A stretch of 37,597 bases of DNA, from assembly GCA_030695905.1 (NCBI GenBank), contig JAUYOL010000003.1:1-37597 (forward strand). Direction: 5' to 3'. The stretch is from Candidatus Omnitrophota bacterium. Lineage in GTDB: Bacteria > Omnitrophota > Gorgyraeia > 2-01-FULL-45-10. Below, in pieces: positions 11,501-17,543 of the stretch (the first letter of the stretch is position 1; each line of letters opens with the position of its first letter). Both the position numbers and the translations under genes were made by a program. The notes beneath the pieces were generated by a model. The model worked only from the letters and a program-made list of their open reading frames with translations, had not been told where the DNA came from and ran no database searches.

Positions 11501-13577
11501 AATTAAGCCATCTCTCATTTATATCCTTCTCTCTAAGCATCCTGTCTATTGTTGGGATATTTTTACCGGCACTGTCTCTCATTCTACGATAGCGCTCAAT
11601 GTCTACGGTTACCTTAGCCGGCTTTGCGGCCAATAATTCACGAATGATTTCCGGCGACATCTTCTTTATTTCTACGGCATGTTTTTTTATTGCCTTTACC
11701 GCATTCTGGCCGGGGTTGGTCGCTGTAAATTCCGCTACGGCATTATCCACCGACCTGTTGAAAGCGGCAATTGCGATTTCAGGAGTAAATTCAACGTGCA
11801 TCCTAGCGACATTTTCCCGCGCAATCGGAAGCCATGATTCTATCTGCTTTTTGGCCCATTCCTTAAGATCATCCGTAGCTCTGTCGCTGATCTCACTGAC
11901 GCCTGATAATGTATTTAAATCCATCCTCGCCGCGGTAATAAGGTAAGGCGCGAGCATGCTGTTGACATTCTTCGCGTCAGCTGTAGTAGCTCCTGTATCG
12001 GTCAGTATCTCTTCTAAGGGCGTGCGCTGATTGGTGAGTATCTTTATATAAGGAGTCTCGACATCTTTTGTTATATTAGGGCATACTACTATATATGACA
12101 TCCCCTGCTTTTCTAAAAGTTTTGTTATGCCTTCCGAGTGAAAACCTCCGGTGACGAGAACGGACACCTGCGCGTCCTCTTTCTTCATGGCCTGTATCGT
12201 GTTATCCACCAGCGCCCTATCACGCTTTATCGCTATAGCATAAAAATCTTCCAGTTTTGGCATGCTCTCAACGACGGCCTCGGACGGAGAATCTATCTCA
12301 TACGCAAAACCGAATTTCGTGGCCATCTTATTTATAAATTCGGCAAATATCTCATAAGTAAACTCTTCTTTGTGCTCTTTATAATAATCGAAGTCTCCGT
12401 TCAACAGCCTGATATTTACCAACCCCAGAAGTATATTGATATGGTGCGATAGCTTATCGAGCGTTCTCTGATCATCATTAGCAAATAACTTCTCTTTTAT
12501 CGCATCTTCGAATTTCTTTATATCATTAAATAATTTTTCGTTCTCTATCCTTGAATATACGGAGTTGTAGATTATGTAATTGAATAGATTTGGATATTCT
12601 TCTACGAGGGATATCCCGTACTTTAACGCAAGATTCTTCAAATAATCGTAATATTCCGATGAGGATATCTTGCTGACCTTGAATTCAAGTGATTTATTTA
12701 CCAGCTCTTTTAATTGATCTTTATCGAGCTTTTTCGTAATAGCGTCTATCAATGTGGCGCGTTCTTTATCTACAACGCTAAAATTTATCTTCTTTTCATA
12801 TATAAGCACACTTACGAGCTTAAATAAATTCTCATATTGGCGCAGCGGTATCTTGTGCTGGTTCGCGAGAGTTTCCAGATACTTGACATAGTCGGTGAAA
12901 GACATCTTCTTTGACTCATAATCTTGAGCCTTAGAGTCAAGGTCTTTAAGTTCGGTGCTATAAATATTGGTTTTAAGCTTATTAAGGACCGCCTTTATCT
13001 GGTTAAAATACTTCTCGGTATCTTCTTTTAGTGGGTAACTTGAGGTAAAAGCATTGAGGTTCTCTATATAGTAGGAACGCGTTTCCGCGCCGAATAGCTT
13101 TATTGGGTAATCTGAAGTTATAGCGAGAAATTCAGGGCCTGTTATCTCGCCCTTCTTCATGAAATAGTCGGCGACTTCTTTCCTTATGTCCGCATCGGGG
13201 AATGCCTTAAACCATGAGGTATCAATAAATCCGTCAGCGCCTTCTACTGATATTAAGCTCAAGCCATCGTTTTTGATAAGGCACTCTAATATTTTGATTA
13301 TATTTGACTGCGCTTCATAATTACAGTGAGCGTCCTGGATGTGCACAACAAGTTTTCTGGAGTCTTTGGCTGTATATTTGGCCTTTACAAGGCCATAGTC
13401 ACGGGGAATTACTATCTTTTCGGGATCAGTGGTGATCTGGGCCGATTTTTTAGTGTCCAGGGTGGATGTTTTGGGTATATCGGCTAACGCAATGTTGGAG
13501 AAAATAAAAGAGATGGCGACAACAAGTGATACAACTTTTTTGAATCGCATGCCCGATGGTAAATTTGATAAATTCAT
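2541..13577 (-). CDS. Giant fusion: ChaN/TraB-like, UDPGP, phosphohexomutase, PGI-like
   Basis: A 3678-residue protein in one open frame. The start ATG follows GAGGGGGG and a sigma70-type promoter. Signal peptide about residues 10-33 (FIFSNIALA). Residues ~70-550: possible ChaN/TraB/EreA-like fold (VVHIQDAHCNYEAQ, LISVEGADG, VLVTGGFHSEG). About 700-1130: UDPGP-family sugar-1-P uridylyltransferase (TVLAGGEASRMQKG, ILEENNYYGF, GHGDYYHSHL, NIDNMAL). About 1140-1900: not recognised. About 1905-2540: phosphohexomutase (FGKGYDVRG; serine loop VSGSHGVPQKNG; metal loop DGDTDR; EASGHNF; RWSNTGEELTTIFEG). About 2750-3390: phosphoglucose-isomerase-like SIS domain (DISRSGGTWEG, DIGGRNMHRKTT, HQTNDAMTIPN). 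About 3480-3678: alpha/beta C-terminal domain and tail. Together these could turn fructose-6-P into UDP-glucose (inference). The export signal conflicts with the need for cytosolic UTP. The stop codon comes from the 79-bp repeat. Confidence 0.85.
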   Translation of the reverse strand: MNLSNLPSGMRFKKVVSLVVAISFIFSNIALADIPKTSTLDTKKSAQITTDPEKIVIPRDYGLVKAKYTAKDSRKLVVHIQDAHCNYEAQSNIIKILECLIKNDGLSLISVEGADGFIDTSWFKAFPDADIRKEVADYFMKKGEITGPEFLAITSDYPIKLFGAETRSYYIENLNAFTSSYPLKEDTEKYFNQIKAVLNKLKTNIYSTELKDLDSKAQDYESKKMSFTDYVKYLETLANQHKIPLRQYENLFKLVSVLIYEKKINFSVVDKERATLIDAITKKLDKDQLKELVNKSLEFKVSKISSSEYYDYLKNLALKYGISLVEEYPNLFNYIIYNSVYSRIENEKLFNDIKKFEDAIKEKLFANDDQRTLDKLSHHINILLGLVNIRLLNGDFDYYKEHKEEFTYEIFAEFINKMATKFGFAYEIDSPSEAVVESMPKLEDFYAIAIKRDRALVDNTIQAMKKEDAQVSVLVTGGFHSEGITKLLEKQGMSYIVVCPNITKDVETPYIKILTNQRTPLEEILTDTGATTADAKNVNSMLAPYLITAARMDLNTLSGVSEISDRATDDLKEWAKKQIESWLPIARENVARMHVEFTPEIAIAAFNRSVDNAVAEFTATNPGQNAVKAIKKHAVEIKKMSPEIIRELLAAKPAKVTVDIERYRRMRDSAGKNIPTIDRMLREKDINERWLNLSNVNSATRQIFLLKAVDLLRLAKENDKKISITVLAGGEASRMQKGAMPEVIRQAQAEDPARFGRNEEELPKAKALLPAAKINGRWYTFFEFHMINIKRMNDECEKLGLGRPFIPKFMDNDNYHPIFMKILEENNYYGFDPKGILIFQQPLGQRCLGTEDDLIKNKAAFIKDYGSPAYDAALAYLKSHADYQGLPVNAIPDLNNVPGVAEGHGDYYHSHLIPLAEYDGKTMLEVSDERGVIYDYAHNIDNMALLNEDWLVLLGFMIDRNYSALFEVSKRPTTDAGKGGGFALQGKNPLQVEDDVVKASGFDVMADEARNAKLGLSPINNASIFTLFDFSNGKNVWANNYKWLYDVLAMPHATAAERAKREQALRDLVQRGREKFGIFAAFKPVKLTMTNGTEIVLPTRPYETRAWCIQYGGQDNVGVAMVPSTEDVKAKIGGLTPSIAAIASAPVTPTTRFMPLKKREDYDDLWLQGCREVITKIAIQGQLVSPAFERLVSSQSPAGVARPDDGSRQLTISTEKGARPFTVKSFSHKPVPLVGITDRDIHDNLDRKIRKDYFNKGLVKKLDRRYKIHGLVRRWLSDNWTYGYLLGVFDDLINGTNSYIEKGAKYQPQINILQTNGKPIYTLRDGTQIWGHASDNGIFVADLRDESGKETAALIILELLRFMNVKPNIVGRAYENLTTKYCEEGSFTIDNVLAVDIFLNALDNLNGYEKRPAHLLRGTGIDPISRQIAVATPAAGAIQDSLDKIDLLPLLDGADGGLQDGTAVHISSWFDPVTADAIKILAKDHKAKKFTLGDLVAFIIKNPDECVQRFRLIDDGVFEFGVMKDKTGFNWEASEAFFNGLAITLRESLGQEAAYGVFAEFMKSERLQKLILLDVIAVTLYDDNGEGPVGPDERDSYFSNHPTVYDFFQHLRDSNSLRQGYALKAGYSILRDESVREQLMDVLSRIAPQYAPKQKDGSVGAIRMKGGELTAAEHGARIGRQIETDAKTEDRLRILWNEKSVNAVISRLMRDKNHYAISYVYTGTHHPKEDVQVNLMYVNRYDYKLKALQERLNDLRITFVVIRGLKEELKRAGVAGDLIFHCGISRRATYIDEEDFKYLFDLPNGADIILEGATHEKAHIDNEYANRHDPSVKLLSESEIEREAPSTNVRKAILERSIKNIGTNMDKADMDIVLQAAVNGDVDAYNAIVALPKEKLATYFEQFVTEGLKNIPEDLFGFGKGYDVRGNAQPITGGKVDLTPINVYVIGKLLGTYYAKAGDKILVTGDIRVHTPILRYMLTLGAASVGVSAEYAPDFITTGGHNLLSTENEGNYSLVVQVSGSHGVPQKNGLKIKAYLGKNDQTGRKILEPLYAERLESLYWKNKAKGVRQTGLREKAKTINIKEIGGLAKAVIEMLDKTLPALTKDEIVVIDSRAGAAGAVLMDNLKTGEQGLLTKRGFQIINMDIVAKGDLISEINRLWQTGKPGSRKIAVLLNARPDGNMSRGIWDPSKPEALKDAQELVKLINSNLTEGMPKAIGAVFDGDTDRITGILEDGYGVPAFEMTLPYYQRFLLSESNQEAMIALAKAGFGPIKVVCDVRANSKLLALIDKVNKELQYRANIHNKNIVEGWFITTGYPPQLGFMNNRIAELDEFIASKPELKNNADFMEKFAGLKATYFTAEASGHNFFHISARYPNRVCDCAIAGFITLLSIRESITTREMKNPEKEPLLTNLFANFSVAYSSNEVRVKVPNSVKIAVATDVGNWMFDYYKDRARSMMMGPLKKGHKEDDYDVQPKEDGRITVSGFKVQLADGSAALVRWSNTGEELTTIFEGPNWAGLISIMKEITERLRQETAKGVDVSNLDKEIARLEAIQKEENAGTEKQGAAINSIDVDVASTTKALEIGANIVQGAIAASINKVMLLNDFAESVGIKKDKALENMVKAGMATIVDEKKVTYELTNDFFAATKLNEFVKLQIASSDNPAMVDLTTLRIERIIMNSVDVGKFITTLSAGKASDSIVARLLDENIFPTLMATWKSARASKAATSGATVALAAKDISIPQAAGFYQENGVEVVFNVPANVSVSAAMLEALKGYQAVMGADMARGGYNYRGTGTKQTIEQFFNDYFMKEWYEAIRSFVRDRFNEKEPLEAILTNGIGANDQFMWSLANMYNANKPAGAPTWYHVTTAREFARLVSEGKLKPANSLFIDISRSGGTWEGVEIGIRSVDLGFNKRIALANGGAVKAITMEAARRGGYQPLVIGMSPDIGGRNMHRKTTIYYTAQTVAGMFLPSMDSTKFAALHHQFDTANDFGAPENSLPVSTGRFLQGAMRLLGTEHIAFITNTESLRLVGTEWEQYIMEGSNKEDVISMGAHDLTKEPEYVLQNLANSPAGKISIGMIILDKSAPGYEKHLARVDALKNKMPLMVFTVDSQKAVSEGFKGGISPTQQAAFDILWTDMVTVFTTLLRVDANSNPNVKLVREYTAQRVAKWKEAQAAYDKDAIAGRKGEVLLSYGSPAESKIGSEGNQLVMTQANAAEKGRELAAELVQKGLLNGRNRLNLFTGREDLLDLVSELRNDAYASDLGAKAGWIIQTALFPIWSHKGLEANLAYSDNPEKPLLANRTLNIFFNARKLGPADINDQKFNDIELMVKDKRLYEGINGATIHQTNDAMTIPNIMRMAQVSPTILLEFNDKTENVEAIIKAFYNAFIEELGKQVEINKAQEFRKPQVGSAKPEDGQADIPKAETPASLEGLTETEQAFMNAGLKQVVTDAISRAQTAQELTPETMESIMKQAAGLSSTLSAVSAPEMTKKIVLVGHDTSLDAASNTTARVVEETVNRYLDDTFIEVRASGSNLAAKIQEVAASIAKERNINIKDIFIATVAGDDTVKELTGRPELANLGKVLQIQNKVSDTEMLPVPVIGLYDFILRMAYGQSDEDILACLNRIASKGPNQPFVKEDIDQLLNNIVGLLRIIPKAAPVNMSEVAEINRAAQAVARAL

Positions 13578-13647
13578 CTTCGGCTTCCCCCCTCGTTATT
13601 TATTGATTCGATTTTCTTACTTTTTGTTCTTTTTATACTTATTGTAT

Positions 13648-13675
13648 ATTATACCTTCAGAACACATAAAGTCAA
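13648..13675 (-). promoter_or_regulatory. Sigma70-type promoter of the giant fusion gene
   Basis: On the minus strand TTGACT (13675-13670) is followed after 16 nt by TATAAT (13653-13648). This predicts an A-rich leader of about 65 nt before the ATG at 13577. It shows that the giant gene can be expressed independently of the upstream ATPase gene. Confidence 0.65.
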
Positions 13676-13724
13676 TCACAATAAACTAAGTTTTTTATTT
13701 TTTAACCGTTTTGCGGAGATGGGC

Positions 13725-14888
13725 TTACAGAATCTTACCTTCCCAAAGCTGTTGCAGGAAAATTTCCCATGGCAATACGTCTATCTTGCCATGACGCCTC
13801 TTATCCTTTTCATTGCAGGCAATAATACTTCTTCTAGGAGAATATTCGCTGATAAACGCGTCCAAGCCGCTGGTGTCCTTTTTATCAACCCGGGCCGATC
13901 CTTTTATCTCTACGGCAACTTCTCCCGATCCCAACACAAAATCCACCTCAAGCCCTGTTTTTGTTCTCCAAAAATTTATCGCAAAGTCCTTACTCACATA
14001 GGATCTATACGCAAGGATCTCCATAAGCATAAAATGTTCGAATGCCTTGCCAAATTCCTCGCCCTTCTCTTCCGATAAATACCTATTGGTAAGGTATCCG
14101 GAAACCCCCACATCGAACATATAATATTTCGATGCCTTAGTTATAACCTTACGGGATTGCCTTTTTTTGAACGGTTCTATCCTTACAGCCAGCATAGTGT
14201 CTTCAAGTATCCGATAGTACTCTTTAACCGTTTTTGAATCAACGCCGCAATCGCGGGCAATATTGCAATAGTTTGTTATATGCCCATGCGAATATCCAAA
14301 AGCATCGAAGAATCTTGAGAAAGCGGGAATATTTCGCGTCAGGCCTTCGGCAAAGACTTCCTCCCGCAAATAATCCTGAACGTAAGCCTTAAGGGATTTT
14401 TTGCAATCCTCGTCATTCTGTAGATAATGCGTGGGGATAAGACCATGATTCAAAGCGCGCAAAAGATCTATCTTACCTATCTCTCTACTGACGAGCGGAA
14501 AGAGCTCGTACCGCCACGCCCTTCCGCCAAGCAGATTAGCGTGCCCTCTTTTGAGTTTTCTCGCGCTTGAACCGCAAAGAATAAAACTCAAATCTGTATT
14601 CTCTATGAGCCAATGCACCTCATCCAGAGCCTGAGGAACCTTCTGCACTTCATCGAGTATCACAGGCCCTCTAAGTTCCGACTTTTCCTTCGCGAGCAAC
14701 CGTTCGCGTAACAAAGATGGATGCTTCGAAATCTCCAGAAATAAGTCCGACTTCAAAAAATCAAATACGACACTATCCGGAAACCTCTCCTTAAGATAGG
14801 TGGTCTTACCTGTTTTTCTCGCTCCCCATAAAAATGCGGATTGCCGCCGCGGAAGCTTTATATCCAATATCCTTTTTATGTTTTTCAT
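13725..14888 (-). CDS. AAA_14/DUF4143 family ATPase
   Basis: A 387-residue P-loop ATPase with the two-part AAA_14 plus DUF4143 architecture. Seen: Walker A GARKTGKTT (22-30), Walker B VILDEVQK (76-83), sensor-like CGSSARKLKR (105-114), a helix-turn-helix-like segment about 208-232 (ARDCGVDSKTVKEYYRILED), and a PD-(D/E)XK-like strand pair EVDFVLG...VAVEIKG (314-330). Length is normal. The family is common in mobile and genome-defence contexts but its biochemical role is not established to my knowledge. It has its own promoter with a perfect palindrome over the -10, and its predicted DNA-binding segment makes autoregulation plausible (inference). It is a diverged paralogue of the next gene upstream. 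Confidence 0.88.
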   Translation of the reverse strand: MKNIKRILDIKLPRRQSAFLWGARKTGKTTYLKERFPDSVVFDFLKSDLFLEISKHPSLLRERLLAKEKSELRGPVILDEVQKVPQALDEVHWLIENTDLSFILCGSSARKLKRGHANLLGGRAWRYELFPLVSREIGKIDLLRALNHGLIPTHYLQNDEDCKKSLKAYVQDYLREEVFAEGLTRNIPAFSRFFDAFGYSHGHITNYCNIARDCGVDSKTVKEYYRILEDTMLAVRIEPFKKRQSRKVITKASKYYMFDVGVSGYLTNRYLSEEKGEEFGKAFEHFMLMEILAYRSYVSKDFAINFWRTKTGLEVDFVLGSGEVAVEIKGSARVDKKDTSGLDAFISEYSPRRSIIACNEKDKRRHGKIDVLPWEIFLQQLWEGKIL

Positions 14889-14901
14889 ATAAGATGCGCA
14901 T

Positions 14902-14953
14902 CCATTTTAGCATTACTAAAATGGAGTATGCTCCATTTTAGTCAAACAGTCAA
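14902..14953 (-). promoter_or_regulatory. Promoter with perfect palindromic operator-like site
   Basis: On the minus strand TTGACT (14953-14948), a 17-nt spacer, then CATACT (14930-14925). A perfect 12-bp inverted repeat (arm ACTAAAATGGAG at 14915-14926, partner 14931-14942, 4-nt centre) covers the -10. A third half-site, CCATTTTAG, sits at 14902-14910 toward the start codon. The layout suggests repression by a dimeric DNA-binding protein, perhaps the ATPase itself. Confidence 0.65.
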
Positions 14954-14970
14954 GTAAAAAAATGGTATTT

Positions 14971-16128
14971 CTATTTTTTCCCGAACATCCCTTTCATCCC
15001 GCCAATAACTGTTTCAAGCGGGATAACCTCGACTTGCTTGTGCAGTGAATACCTTTGTTTTCCCGGATACACCACAGCGATGCGCGATAGCTTTAAATCA
15101 TGCAGGGCTATCCTCATGGAAGGCATTATTGCCGGAGCGTCGGCTCTCTTACACTCAACGCCATACATTTGTCCTTTCTTTCTAAATACCAGATCAATTT
15201 CCGCGCCATTGTGAGTGGCCCAGAAATAAACATCATCCGGCTCAACAGCATTAATAACCTCCTCTATAACATAACCCTCCCATGAAGCACCAAATTTCGG
15301 ATTGGCCGATAGATCACCCATAGTTCTTATACCTAAGAGGCTATGCAGTATGCCTGTATCGCGAATATAAATTTTTGGCGCTTTGACCTGCCGCTTTTTA
15401 ATATTAGCGTGCCAAGGCTGCAATTGCCGCATCATAAATACTCCGGAAAGAATATCCAGGTACCTGCGTATAGTGGGCTCGCTGACCCCCAAGGAACCGG
15501 CAAAAGTAGCAGCATTCCATATCTGCCCATGGCTATGTGCCAGCATTGTCCAAAATCTATGCAATGCAATTATCGGCACAGCAATACCCTGTTGCCGAAG
15601 GTCCCTCTCAAGGAATGTTTGAATGAAGCTCTTGCGCCATAAAAAACTGTCGGAATCGTTCTTTGCTAAAAACGATAATGGAAATGTCCCGCGCAGCCAA
15701 AGACGAGAGGACTGTTTACTCCCAACTTCATCAAGACTAAACCCACCCATAACAATTATTTCGATGCGCCCGGCCAGGGTTTCAGAAGATTGTCTCAAGA
15801 GTTCGGGGGAGGCACTTCCTAAGATAAGAAATTTGGCAGGTAAAGGTTTTCTATCAAGGAGAACCCGGAGAACAGGAAATAGCTCTGGACGCCGTTGCAC
15901 CTCATCAATAACCACAAGGCCATTCAAATGGCCCAAGGCTGACTTGGCATTGTCCAGCCGCATGGCAGTTTCAGGATCTTCGAGATCAAAATAATTAGCA
16001 GATGCAGTATCGGCGAGTTCGCGTGCCAGAGTTGTCTTCCCGCATTGGCGGGGCCCTAATAAAACGACGGCGCGGCTTCTCCTTAACGCCTCCTGGACAT
16101 TTTCTTTAAGCTTTATTCTCTCGATCAT
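14971..16128 (-). CDS. AAA_14/DUF4143 family ATPase (second copy)
   Basis: A 385-residue paralogue of the 387-residue ATPase. Seen: Walker A GPRQCGKTT (25-33), Walker B VVIDEVQRR (72-80), sensor-like LGSASPELL (103-111), a helix-turn-helix-like segment about 206-226 (TFAGSLGVSEPTIRRYLDIL), and a PD-(D/E)XK-like GAEIDLVF...YGVECKR (308-328). Length is typical. A strong promoter ends 6 nt before the ATG, so the mRNA may be leaderless, and I see no Shine-Dalgarno sequence. Inverted repeats flank the -35. It lies between its paralogue and an AbiE toxin-antitoxin pair. The molecular function is unknown; a defence or selfish-element role is suggested by context only. Confidence 0.88.
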   Translation of the reverse strand: MIERIKLKENVQEALRRSRAVVLLGPRQCGKTTLARELADTASANYFDLEDPETAMRLDNAKSALGHLNGLVVIDEVQRRPELFPVLRVLLDRKPLPAKFLILGSASPELLRQSSETLAGRIEIIVMGGFSLDEVGSKQSSRLWLRGTFPLSFLAKNDSDSFLWRKSFIQTFLERDLRQQGIAVPIIALHRFWTMLAHSHGQIWNAATFAGSLGVSEPTIRRYLDILSGVFMMRQLQPWHANIKKRQVKAPKIYIRDTGILHSLLGIRTMGDLSANPKFGASWEGYVIEEVINAVEPDDVYFWATHNGAEIDLVFRKKGQMYGVECKRADAPAIMPSMRIALHDLKLSRIAVVYPGKQRYSLHKQVEVIPLETVIGGMKGMFGKK

Positions 16129-16134
16129 ATCAAA

Positions 16135-16179
16135 AGTTTACCATGAAATTCGAATATGTCAAGTTATATTTTCATGGTA
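16135..16179 (-). promoter_or_regulatory. Promoter and inverted repeat; likely leaderless start
   Basis: On the minus strand TTGACA (16162-16157), a 16-nt spacer, then TAAACT (16140-16135). Only 6 nt separate the -10 from the ATG at 16128, so transcription should begin at or next to the start codon. Perfect 10-bp arms TACCATGAAA (16139-16148) and TTTCATGGTA (16170-16179) bracket the -35, as expected for an operator. Confidence 0.6.
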
Positions 16180-16187
16180 TATAATAA

Positions 16188-16212
16188 CAAAAATCCCCGG
16201 CGCGGCTTTTGC
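16188..16212 (-). terminator. Possible weak terminator after the AbiE-like pair
   Basis: On the minus strand, after the toxin stop, a GC-rich segment (GCCGCGCCGGGG) is flanked by CAAAA and ATTTTTG. It can fold into an imperfect stem ending in a T run. Pairing is poor, so this is tentative. Confidence 0.3.
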
Positions 16213-16225
16213 ATATTTCTATTTG

Positions 16226-16885
16226 TCAATAGCGAGCTAAAATCTTTTCGCGAAGGAAAGAAAACTTGTTCGACATATAATACCTTCTGGCATCCGGTTC
16301 AAGTAATGAGCCAAGAGTTACACTGAAATCCGCGGCCTTAAAGGAGCTCATGAGCTTGAGCAGTTTCTCCGAATCACCGCGGGAGGCTTTGATGGCCACT
16401 CCTTTTCTCGCCATAAACTCCATATCATAGAAATCTCTTATTTCATGACGCTCCAAAGCGGCTTCTATTTTATTTTTCATCATTTGCTCTAAAGTATGCA
16501 CCTTTAATATCACCTGTTTTGAGGCGAACTTTGAAAAGGCGATCCTCTCTTCTATATCACAGGGCTTCATCTCTTTTCTTATCTCTATTTTGAGCTTTTT
16601 GGGATAACCTTTGACGCGCAATTCCAGTAAAATCGTATAATATGTTAATTTGGCATCGGTCAATTCATAGCGCTGTTCCAGGTGCTTTTTGAGCTTTTCG
16701 AAATATGCCCCGGGGTCGGTTTTTTTCACAAACCAGAAATTCAGATCAACGGAATAGCGGTTCAGCTCATAGCACAGCCTGAGCATAGTGCCGCCTCCGA
16801 ATACCAGCGGATCGAGAAACTTGCCGCTATTCATGCTGTCAAGAGTTTCAATTTCTAATATCTCATGTTTTTGCAATATATCCAT
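16226..16885 (-). CDS. abiEii: AbiEii-like nucleotidyltransferase toxin
   Basis: A 219-residue member of the AbiEii/DUF1814 nucleotidyltransferase family, the toxin of type IV AbiE toxin-antitoxin and phage-abortive systems. Seen: nucleotide-binding motif VFGGGTMLRLCYELNRYSVDL (28-48, R43, S45 and D47 in place), EIRKE strand, and the C-terminal family signature HTLEQMMKNKIEAALERHEIRDFYD. One oddity: the usual S-x-D-x-D pair reads S-V-D-L-N, so the second metal-binding aspartate is Asn49. The toxin may therefore be weakened or inactive. The start overlaps the end of abiEi by 23 nt in another frame, with only a weak ribosome site, so translation is probably coupled. Length is short but within family range. 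Confidence 0.82.
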   Translation of the reverse strand: MDILQKHEILEIETLDSMNSGKFLDPLVFGGGTMLRLCYELNRYSVDLNFWFVKKTDPGAYFEKLKKHLEQRYELTDAKLTYYTILLELRVKGYPKKLKIEIRKEMKPCDIEERIAFSKFASKQVILKVHTLEQMMKNKIEAALERHEIRDFYDMEFMARKGVAIKASRGDSEKLLKLMSSFKAADFSVTLGSLLEPDARRYYMSNKFSFLREKILARY

Positions 16886-17456
16886 ATCTTTTTAAAATCT
16901 CTTTCGTTTTTTCTGGAAATTTTCCGGCCATCGTTTTGATTTTCGCCAAATTCAACCTGGTGCGGTCTATGGAGCTTAAATCAAGACTATATCTTTTGAG
17001 GCTCATAAGGTAAACGGCATCCAGGAATGCTTTTTCGGGGGTTGCTATAAAAAAATCTTTTTCTTTTATGAATCCAAAATAAAGTTCTTTTTGTATTTTA
17101 GTAAAATTTAAAACTGTATCCGATACCCTGACTGTTTTTGTGCGTTTTATGGCAACCGATTCAAGAAAAAAGCGCTGCATCTGTGTCGTTATCTCATAAT
17201 AATCCAGGGCGCTCATTAAGGATATATATGAAGGGACCTGGGCAATGTTCGCGATGGCAAATTTTTCTTCTCTCGTAAATACATCCCACCTGTCGACCAG
17301 GACATAGAAGCCTCTTTTTACCCTCAGCAAAATACCCTGCCGGACATACCTGGTGGCGAAAACTCTTGCTGATTCAGGCGTTATGTCGAGGATTTTGGAT
17401 ATATCCTCATATCCAAAATATGGCTTTTTTATACCCTTTAATACTGTATAATTCAT
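16863..17456 (-). CDS. abiEi: AbiEi-like antitoxin and autorepressor
   Basis: A 197-residue AbiEi-type antitoxin. Seen: an N-terminal winged helix (about 15-55: YEDISKILDITPESARVFAT, then RVKRGFYVL), the family segment YISLMSALDYYEI, and the C-terminal domain with FFIATPEKAFLDAVYLMSL. Family knowledge: AbiEi represses its own operon by binding inverted repeats with the winged helix and counteracts AbiEii. Gene order (antitoxin first, overlapping toxin) matches. A near-perfect 17-bp palindrome lies immediately upstream and touches the ATG, fitting autoregulation. The first ATG after an in-frame stop is used, with AGG 7 nt upstream as ribosome site. Confidence 0.85.
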   Translation of the reverse strand: MNYTVLKGIKKPYFGYEDISKILDITPESARVFATRYVRQGILLRVKRGFYVLVDRWDVFTREEKFAIANIAQVPSYISLMSALDYYEITTQMQRFFLESVAIKRTKTVRVSDTVLNFTKIQKELYFGFIKEKDFFIATPEKAFLDAVYLMSLKRYSLDLSSIDRTRLNLAKIKTMAGKFPEKTKEILKRYGYIAKT

Positions 17457-17516
17457 AAGTATACCTAGTTAACATATTTGTTAACTAAGTATACTTGATA
17501 AATCTGCCTTTGTCAA
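17457..17516 (-). promoter_or_regulatory. abiE-like promoter with 17-bp inverted-repeat operator
   Basis: On the minus strand TTGACA (17516-17511), an optimal 17-nt spacer, then TATACT (17493-17488). Inverted repeat arms 17457-17473 and 17480-17496 (core AAGTATAC...GTTAAC) pair over 17 bp with one mismatch and a 6-nt centre. The distal arm covers the -10; the proximal arm abuts the ATG. The mismatch is where the proximal arm reads CTAGG instead of CTAAG, supplying the AGG ribosome site. Confidence 0.75.
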
Positions 17517-17543
17517 GTAGGGGAATAATGCGTGTTCATGGTA

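Noticed and set aside
14902-14942. CRISPR-like interpretation of the repeated CCATTTTAG units
   Set aside because: Only three short half-sites, alternating in orientation and overlapping a promoter. This fits an operator, not an array.
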